A DNA stretch of 9,059 bases from NCBI GenBank assembly GCA_023475455.1, contig JAMCVR010000124.1:1-9059 (forward strand). Direction: 5' to 3'. Shown piece by piece: positions 6,541 through 9,059 of this stretch. The translations under genes and the position numbers were made by a program. The DNA comes from Thermoplasmatota archaeon. Lineage in GTDB: Bacteria > Pseudomonadota > Gammaproteobacteria > Burkholderiales > Thiobacillaceae. Within the stretch, counting starts at the first letter, position 1. Every line of letters begins with the position of its first letter. Under the pieces are notes generated by a model. That model ran no database searches, was not told the DNA's origin, and saw nothing but the letters and a program-made list of their open reading frames with translations.

Positions 6541-7095
6541 TCAGGCGGCGGCGGTCAGTTCGGTCCGTGCCGCAGCCTTGGCCTTGCGGGTCTTGCCGGC
6601 GCGTGCGGGCATGTTGCACAGACCGCACACATAGTGGTCATGCAGATCGTCCGGATGGACCACGAAGTGGCCGCCGCACCCGCTGCACACGGCGGTGTCA
6701 AGCAAGCGGCTTTCAAAAAACCGGTTCAGCGTCCAGGCGCGGGTGAAGCTCAACACGGCCTCGATCTGGTTGGTGTGCAGGTATTCCTGATACAGGCGAT
6801 AGCTCTTGAGCACGGCCTCGATGCCGCTGCAGTCGCTGTTCCGGGTGAGGTAGCGATGAATGTTGACGAACAGCGAGGAATGCACGTTGGGCAGCCAGGT
6901 CAGGAACCAGTCGGTCGAGAACGGCAGCATGCCCTTGGGCGGCGACACGCCTTTGACTTCCTTGTACAGCTTGAGCAGGCGTTCGCGCGACAGCGCGGTC
7001 TCGGATTCCAGCACCTGCGGACGGGCGCCGAGTTCGATCAGTTCGATCGCCAGCTGGGTGTCGCGCATTTCGGCCAGCAGACTTTTCTTGCTCAT
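6541..7095 (-). CDS. flhC: FlhC, flagellar master regulator subunit
   Basis: FlhC joins FlhD in the FlhD4C2 complex, which activates class-2 flagellar promoters; FlhC supplies much of the DNA contact and holds zinc. The product is 184 residues (E. coli 192). Four zinc ligands, Cys137, Cys140, Cys157 and Cys160, are present in CSGCGGHF and YVCGLC with the same numbering as E. coli. The N-terminal part (LAIELIELGARPQVLESET) and the middle (PPKGMLPFSTDWFLTW) are typical. The C-terminal tail after about 165 is Ala/Lys-rich. The ATG at 7095 has only a weak purine-rich GAGAAG upstream. Unlike E. coli, where flhD and flhC nearly abut, 202 bases separate the genes here, occupied by a repeat element and a T8 run. 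The methyltransferase gene follows after 23 bases. Confidence 0.97.
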   Translation of the reverse strand: MSKKSLLAEMRDTQLAIELIELGARPQVLESETALSRERLLKLYKEVKGVSPPKGMLPFSTDWFLTWLPNVHSSLFVNIHRYLTRNSDCSGIEAVLKSYRLYQEYLHTNQIEAVLSFTRAWTLNRFFESRLLDTAVCSGCGGHFVVHPDDLHDHYVCGLCNMPARAGKTRKAKAAARTELTAAA

Positions 7096-7116
7096 CGGGA
7101 CACTTCTCTATCCTGG

Positions 7117-7264
7117 AAAAAAAACGGTTGAACCACAGAGGCACGGAGGACACAGAGGAAAAGCAAGAGGCTATGCAAGTCGACGGGGTCACCCATCGGA
7201 TGAAGGCAGACCCTTCATCAAACCATCGATTTCCGGTTTTCTCCGTGCCTCTGTTCCTCTGCGG
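7117..7264 (-). terminator. Possible attenuator: long hairpin plus T8 before flhC
   Basis: In the flhD to flhC direction the repeat's two arms can pair imperfectly (bases 7264-7237 with 7157-7131). Six bases after the stem there is a run of eight T (minus strand, 7124-7117), ending 21 bases before the flhC start. The six-base gap and imperfect, long-looped stem make it weaker than a standard intrinsic terminator. Partial termination between flhD and flhC is an inference. Confidence 0.3.
7133..7264. repeat. Octamer-based inverted repeat element, copy 2 (between flhD and flhC)
   Basis: The left arm is CCACAGAG, GCACGGAG, G, ACACAGAG (7133-7157). The right arm is three octamers, CTCCGTGC, CTCTGTTC and CTCTGCGG (7241-7264). 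The arms are imperfect complements. The left flank TTGAA is shared with the outer edge of copy 1 (complement of 5607-5611). The centre holds a hairpin, GATGAAGG (7199-7206) with CCTTCATC (7212-7219) around a 5-base loop. Architecture is the same as copy 1 while core sequences differ. The small frames running through it (encoding NHRGTEDTEEKQ or PQRHGGHRGK) are repeat-derived and not genes. Confidence 0.82.
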
Positions 7265-7297
7265 TGAAGAATTCAGGTTTATTACTGTGCGACGGAA

Positions 7298-7615
7298 TCA
7301 GGCAAAAGCTTCCATCGCCCGTCCAGCCATCAGGATGGCGGCGTGGGACTGCGCCAGCGCACGGTCCCTGGTGTAGCTGGTCAGCATGTTGAGCACCACG
7401 CCGTCGTCGAAACGGAAGCGCGACACCAGCATGCCGGACGCGGCAAGCTTGAGGATTTGCGCGGGGGTCAGCGCCTCGATGAGGCCGGCGACGTCCCGGC
7501 TGATGCCCAGACGAAAGACTGCGGTGGCCTTGTCGTGTTGGATCATGTTTTGCGCAAGCATCAGATAGTTCAGATTGACATCGCGCATCTCGACCAGCAT
7601 TTCATCCATTTTCAT
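7298..7615 (-). CDS. flhD: FlhD, flagellar master regulator subunit
   Basis: FlhD is the partner of FlhC in the class-1 activator of flagellar genes. The product is 105 residues (E. coli about 116). It carries the conserved VNLNYLMLAQ (13-22), DKATAVFRLG (28-37) and LVSRFRFDD (63-71) segments in register with E. coli FlhD. Residue 65 is Ser, where E. coli has the inter-subunit disulfide Cys65; this FlhD has no cysteine at all. The ATG at 7615 has AAGGA eight bases upstream; a second in-frame ATG at 7609 is less well placed. The frame is open far upstream into the mannose gene, but that part is a shadow. The C-terminal tail is shorter than in enteric FlhD. flhC follows after a 202-base gap containing a repeat. 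Confidence 0.95.
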   Translation of the reverse strand: MKMDEMLVEMRDVNLNYLMLAQNMIQHDKATAVFRLGISRDVAGLIEALTPAQILKLAASGMLVSRFRFDDGVVLNMLTSYTRDRALAQSHAAILMAGRAMEAFA

Positions 7616-7651
7616 TCTGCCTGTCCTTCGTCGTTGAATTTTTTTCGGATT

Positions 7652-7669
7652 CACGCTTAAGTCAGCGTG
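7652..7669. promoter_or_regulatory. Dyad in the flhD leader
   Basis: CACGCT (7652-7657) and AGCGTG (7664-7669) are perfect inverted halves around six bases, 37-54 bases before the flhD start. Overlapping it, ATTCAC (7649-7654) and GTGAAT (7670-7675) form a second, wider inverted pair. It could be an operator or an mRNA hairpin near the ribosome-binding site. No regulator is recognised. Confidence 0.35.
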
Positions 7670-7797
7670 GTGAATTCGTTTTCGGACGACACCCGGGAAA
7701 GTTGATGTGGAGAAACGCTGTATTGGCGTACCGGCATGAACAACCCTGCCTGTCGGCGTTTGTCTGACACGCCAGCCCATGGAGAGCGACGCGTAAA

Positions 7798-7823
7798 CCG
7801 CCGGGCTCGTCCGTTCCCGGCGG
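7798..7823 (-). terminator. Possible terminator after the mannose-1-phosphate guanylyltransferase gene
   Basis: CCGCCGGG (7798-7805) and CCCGGCGG (7816-7823) form a perfect 8-bp GC stem with a 10-base loop, 61 bases after the gene's stop in its direction. Only TTT follows on the minus strand, so if it terminates it is a weak intrinsic terminator. Confidence 0.4.
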
Positions 7824-7884
7824 CCTGGCGAACAACATGAAAGATAACAGGGGTTTGCGAAAGGGAGGGCGAATCGGCGCGGTC

Positions 7885-9059
7885 TCAGTCGCGCTGGTAG
7901 ACGTCCTCGAAGCGCACGATGTCGTCCTCGCCCAGATAGGTGCCAGACTGCACCTCGATCATGTGCAGGTCGATCTTGCCGGGATTTTCCAGCCGGTGCG
8001 TCGTGCCCAGCGGAATGTAGGTGGACTGGTTTTCGGTCAGCAGCATGACCTCCTCGCCGCAGGTGACGCTGGCGGTGCCGGACACCACGATCCAGTGTTC
8101 GGCGCGGTGATGGTGCATCTGCAGGCTGAGCTTCTCGCCCGGCTTGACCATGATGCGCTTGACCTGGAAGCGCTCGCCCTCGTCGATGCCTTCGTACCAC
8201 CCCCACGGACGGTAGACCTGCTTGTGGACCAGGTGCTCGCAGCGCCGCTCGGCCTTCAGGCGGTCGACCAGCTTCTTCACGTCCTGCACCTGGTCCTTGT
8301 TCGCCACCAGCACCACGTCGGCGGTTTCCACCACCACCAGGTCGGACACGCCGAGCAGCGCCACCATGCGGCCTTCGGCGCGGACGAAGTTGTTGCGGGC
8401 GTTCTCCAGCATGACGTCGCCGCGGGTGGCGTTGCCCTGCCCGTCCTTCTCCGCAACTTCCCACAGCGCCGACCAGGCGCCGATGTCGTTCCAGGCGATG
8501 TCGGCCGGGACCACCGCGGCGCGGCGGGTGTGCTCCATCACCGCGTAATCGACCGATTCCGAGGGACAGGCCTCGAATTCGGCGGGAGCGAGCCGCACGA
8601 AATCGAGATCGGGTTTGGCGGCATCCAGCGCGGCGCGGCTGGCGTCCAGGATGTCGGGGCGCAGGGCCTGCAATTCGTCGAGGAAATCCGACGCACGGAA
8701 CAGGAACATGCCGCTGTTCCAGAAATAGTCGCCTGATTCGACGTACTGCTGCGCGGTGGCGAGGTCGGGCTTTTCGACGAAGGCCGCCACCTCGTGGGCG
8801 CCCGCGCTATCCGCCAGCGGCGCGCCTCTGCGAATGTAGCCATAGCCCGTTTCCGGCGTGGCGGCGACGATGCCGAAGGTGGCGAGGCGGCCGTTCTGCG
8901 CCGCCTGCGCCGCGGTGCGGATGGCGGCGTGGAAGGCCGCGACGCCGCCGATCAGGTGGTCAGCGGGCAGCGCCAGCATCAGCGCGTCGGAATCGTCGCG
9001 CGACAGCATCAGCGCGGCCACCGCGATCGCCGGCGCCGTATTGCGTCCCACCGGCTCCA
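7885..9059 (-). CDS. Mannose-1-phosphate guanylyltransferase / mannose-6-phosphate isomerase (partial, 5' end outside)
   Basis: This enzyme makes GDP-mannose from GTP and mannose-1-phosphate, and in the two-domain form also interconverts fructose-6-phosphate and mannose-6-phosphate, feeding capsule, O-antigen or exopolysaccharide synthesis. The visible 391 codons begin inside the conserved [12 protein letters not shown]; the GTP-binding N-terminus is missing beyond the edge (the family is about 470-480 residues). Counting from the GTG codon at 9051, motifs are LPADHLI (28-34), FVEKP (91-95), [10 protein letters not shown] (109-118) and AWNDIGAW (186-193). The C-terminal type II isomerase cupin has RPWGWYE (281-287), [17 protein letters not shown] (311-327), [13 protein letters not shown] (347-359) and [20 protein letters not shown]. 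The ORF is intact to the stop. It probably belongs to a polysaccharide unit upstream rather than the flagellar operon. Gene names manC, cpsB, xanB and algA are all used for this family, so I leave the symbol blank. Confidence 0.94.
   Translation of the reverse strand, partial: EPVGRNTAPAIAVAALMLSRDDSDALMLALPADHLIGGVAAFHAAIRTAAQAAQNGRLATFGIVAATPETGYGYIRRGAPLADSAGAHEVAAFVEKPDLATAQQYVESGDYFWNSGMFLFRASDFLDELQALRPDILDASRAALDAAKPDLDFVRLAPAEFEACPSESVDYAVMEHTRRAAVVPADIAWNDIGAWSALWEVAEKDGQGNATRGDVMLENARNNFVRAEGRMVALLGVSDLVVVETADVVLVANKDQVQDVKKLVDRLKAERRCEHLVHKQVYRPWGWYEGIDEGERFQVKRIMVKPGEKLSLQMHHHRAEHWIVVSGTASVTCGEEVMLLTENQSTYIPLGTTHRLENPGKIDLHMIEVQSGTYLGEDDIVRFEDVYQRD

Larger units (their letters stand above)
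7616..7884 (-). other. Intergenic control region upstream of flhD
   Basis: This 269-base stretch has no supportable gene and should hold the flhDC promoter and the end of the mannose-gene transcript. I see three dyads: a GC-rich stem at 7798-7823, GGCGT/ACGCC with an inner TGTC-T-GACA at 7755-7773, and CACGCT/AGCGTG at 7652-7669. I could not find a convincing sigma-70 or sigma-54 promoter or a CRP site. The flhD ribosome-binding site AAGGA lies at 7624-7628. Confidence 0.7.

Noticed and set aside
6518..6628. Upstream extension of the methyltransferase frame
   Set aside because: It overlaps the flhC coding region and encodes an Arg/Asp/Gln-rich stretch unlike a membrane N-terminus; the ATG at 6517 directly precedes the hydrophobic region.
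7128..7376. 82-codon plus-strand frame
   Set aside because: Starts in the repeat (NHRGTEDTEEKQ) and then runs antisense to flhD.
7616..8464. Upstream extension of the flhD frame (388 codons in total)
   Set aside because: The extension is a shadow of the mannose gene; FlhD homology and a Shine-Dalgarno place the start at 7615.

Overview
The window reads as a G+C-rich proteobacterial chromosome segment, most likely a betaproteobacterium. I infer this from an E. coli-type flagellar master regulator pair (flhD, flhC) next to motA/motB and flhB-flhA-flhF, and from intergenic CACAGAG-type repeats of a kind common in environmental proteobacteria. The genus cannot be fixed from sequence alone. Every gene I can support lies on the minus strand. 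The long plus-strand reading frames are antisense shadows.

Layout in the direction of transcription (high to low coordinates): a partial mannose-1-phosphate guanylyltransferase / mannose-6-phosphate isomerase gene (9059-7885); a 269-bp control region; flhD (7615-7298); a 202-bp gap holding a long inverted repeat; flhC (7095-6541); a membrane-anchored SAM-dependent methyltransferase of unknown role (6517-5759); a 339-bp gap with a candidate sigma-28 promoter and a second copy of the repeat; motA (5419-4559) and motB (4516-3584); a 150-bp gap with a candidate FlhD4C2 box and sigma-70-like promoter; then flhB (3433-2297), flhA (2300-222) and the 5' end of flhF (225-1), joined by two ATGA start/stop overlaps.

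The genes cover three tiers of one motility programme. FlhD and FlhC form the class-1 activator. The flhBAF unit (export gate proteins plus the placement GTPase) looks like a class-2 target with a plausible FlhD4C2 box. motAB (the proton-driven stator) looks like a class-3 target with a sigma-28-like promoter. The sugar-nucleotide gene probably belongs to a separate surface-polysaccharide unit and marks the edge of the flagellar block.

The least ordinary parts are: (1) two related imperfect inverted repeats built from tandem octamers, one between flhD and flhC and one in the presumed motA leader, together bracketing flhC plus the methyltransferase; the flhD-flhC copy is followed by a T8 run just before flhC and could act as an attenuator; (2) the methyltransferase, whose layout recalls the FAM173-type (ATPSCKMT/ANTKMT) membrane-anchored protein-lysine methyltransferases; and (3) a FlhD with serine where E. 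coli has the inter-subunit disulfide cysteine. I saw no clearly new defence system, CRISPR array, tRNA or rRNA gene, or transposase.
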